Position numbers and translations under genes: made by a program
Notes under the pieces: generated by a model
The model's input: the letters and a program-made list of their open reading frames with translations, nothing else
Databases searched by the model: none
Told to the model about the DNA's origin: nothing
Origin: Oscillospiraceae bacterium
GTDB lineage: Bacteria; Bacillota; Clostridia; UMGS1810
Direction: 5' to 3'
NCBI GenBank assembly: GCA_021629085.1
Contig: JAJXRJ010000061.1
Span: 1 to 6,838, forward strand
Length of the DNA: 6,838 bases
Shown: positions 6,198 through 6,838 of the stretch, piece by piece
Layout of the letters: the number at the start of each line of letters is the position of its first letter
Numbering within the stretch: position 1 is the stretch's first letter

Positions 6198-6199
6198 AT

Positions 6200-6529
6200 C
6201 TACACCTCCAGCATCGTGTCTGTCATCATGGCCGTGTAGGTAATCTGCGCCTCCACACGGTCAAGCTGTGTCGGCTCCGGCGCGGGCCGCGCAGCAATCT
6301 CTGCCGCCTTCTCCACCTCTGTGCGCTCTACGGGGGCACCGTCTACAAGCTTGTAGTTCGCGCAGCCTTGCGCGTCAAACAATCCGAGCGGGAACAGCGC
6401 TTGCTCCGCAGCTTCCATGTTGTCAAATTCTCCGCACGCAAACCAGTTGGGTAGGTCTGCGATCTCGTCCTCCGGACGCAGGCAGTTGATCCGCTCCCGG
6501 TCTCCGGCCAAACTGAAATAGTAAACCAT
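6200..6529 (-). CDS. Small conserved phage protein downstream of the tail fibre (109 aa)
   Basis: ATG at 6529 follows AAGGAGG by 7 nt; that site overlaps the tail-fibre stop codon (TAAGGAGG). The N-terminal part (1-66) has FACGEFDNMEAAEQAL and a short VDG turn, suggesting a small alpha/beta domain. Residues 68-88 are an Ala/Pro/Glu linker, and the end is LDRVEAQITYTAMMTDTMLEV-like (90-109). Proteins ending with this RVExQxxYTAMMTDT pattern directly before XkdX-type peptides are, as I recall, common in Clostridia phages. They may belong to the tail-tip or fibre region as an accessory or chaperone. No enzymatic motif is seen and the function is unknown. No signal peptide or membrane segment. 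Confidence 0.82.
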   Translation of the reverse strand: MVYYFSLAGDRERINCLRPEDEIADLPNWFACGEFDNMEAAEQALFPLGLFDAQGCANYKLVDGAPVERTEVEKAAEIAARPAPEPTQLDRVEAQITYTAMMTDTMLEV

Positions 6530-6541
6530 GTTGAATCCTCC

Positions 6542-6838
6542 TTAGCTGTCAAGTCTTTTCCATGCGCTGAAAGTTGTCGTGCCGTAGCGGTAGTACACGC
6601 CTCCGCCCGTTGGGAAAGCAAGCTGTCCGCCCCAAGCACCATAAGTGATAAACAGTAAAAGTCCGTCCTGATTGTTTGGTGGCAAGTCTTGTGCGTTGGC
6701 GGGATAATAATATAGCCCGCTGCCGCCGGTAACAACCAGACCGCTTGTTGTTCTTACCTTTAACCTGTTGGCTTCCAATACGGTTTTATTCGCGTCAGCT
6801 GTGTTGTCCACATTTCCAAGCCCCACCTGATCTTTGCT
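6542..6838 (-). CDS. Phage tail fibre or receptor-binding protein, C-terminal end (5' part outside the window)
   Basis: The frame is open to the right edge and ends at TAA (6542-6544), giving 98 visible residues. It enters with SKDQVGLGNVDNTADANK, the classic junction motif of phage tail fibres, which usually precedes a trimeric distal domain. The remainder (SGLYYYPANAQDLPP, FITYGAWGG, YYRYGTTTFSAWKRLDS) fits a pyocin-knob-like receptor-recognition domain, with its Tyr/Gly-rich strands and final W-x-x-L. The GTG at 6824-6826 inside the VGLGN motif is a valine codon, not a start. The protein should sit at the tip of the tail and bind the cell surface. It heads the small-gene cassette, with its stop overlapping the next ribosome site. 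Confidence 0.85.
   Translation of the reverse strand, partial: SKDQVGLGNVDNTADANKTVLEANRLKVRTTSGLVVTGGSGLYYYPANAQDLPPNNQDGLLLFITYGAWGGQLAFPTGGGVYYRYGTTTFSAWKRLDS

Noticed and set aside
6343..6735. Minus-strand 130-codon frame spanning the tail-fibre end and the 109-aa gene
   Set aside because: It crosses a clear stop plus ribosome-site junction (TAAGGAGG) and has no domain-like sequence; it is a shadow frame.
6824..6826. GTG as the start of the right-most gene
   Set aside because: The frame is open to the edge and the GTG is the valine of a KDQVGLGNVDN tail-fibre motif, so the gene starts outside the window.

Overview
The window is a piece of a tailed phage or prophage, most likely infecting a low-GC-lineage Gram-positive host of the class Clostridia (gut Oscillospirales-type). 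This rests on the XkdX-family peptide, the TcdE/phi29-like holin with its LDWITG motif, the M23 lysin, strong GGAGG ribosome sites before nearly every gene, and a polyvalent protein of a kind I associate with Clostridia prophages. No integrase, att site, tRNA, CRISPR array or insertion sequence is visible, so the data do not separate a free phage from a prophage.

All supported genes lie on the minus strand and read from right to left as one compact cassette. First comes the 3' end of a tail-fibre gene (6838-6542) with a pyocin-knob-like tail. Three small structural or accessory genes follow: a 109-aa protein, a 60-aa YRKKPVVVEA/GDY protein and a 40-aa XkdX-like peptide. Next is the lysis pair, an M23 endopeptidase (5885-4908) overlapping a holin (4911-4435) by 4 nt. 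A GC-rich 10-bp hairpin (4424-4397) closes this block. Beyond it lie a 378-aa Asn/Gln/Ala-rich helical protein (4374-3238) and a very large open frame (3220 to beyond position 1, at least 1073 codons). These two are plausibly virion-internal or injected proteins.

The large frame is read from the raw sequence and has no stop from its ATG at 3220 to the window edge. It looks like a phage polyvalent protein: a Gln-rich helical N-terminus, a Gly/Ala-rich hydrophobic stretch, a GNAT-acetyltransferase-like domain, and a conserved C-terminal helical module containing GTEAGQ and RTPEG. It continues past the left edge.

The most interesting signal is a 40-codon reading frame (1425-1303) inside the large gene, on the same strand but in another frame. 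It has its own near-consensus sigma-A promoter (TTGACG, 17 nt, TATAAT) and a GGAGGT site 7 nt before its ATG. It encodes an acidic, helix-rich peptide exactly where the host frame is only a Gly/Asn/Ser linker, so it is a candidate overprinted gene. A second notable signal is a strong internal ribosome site in the lysin gene that could yield a separate C-terminal fragment.
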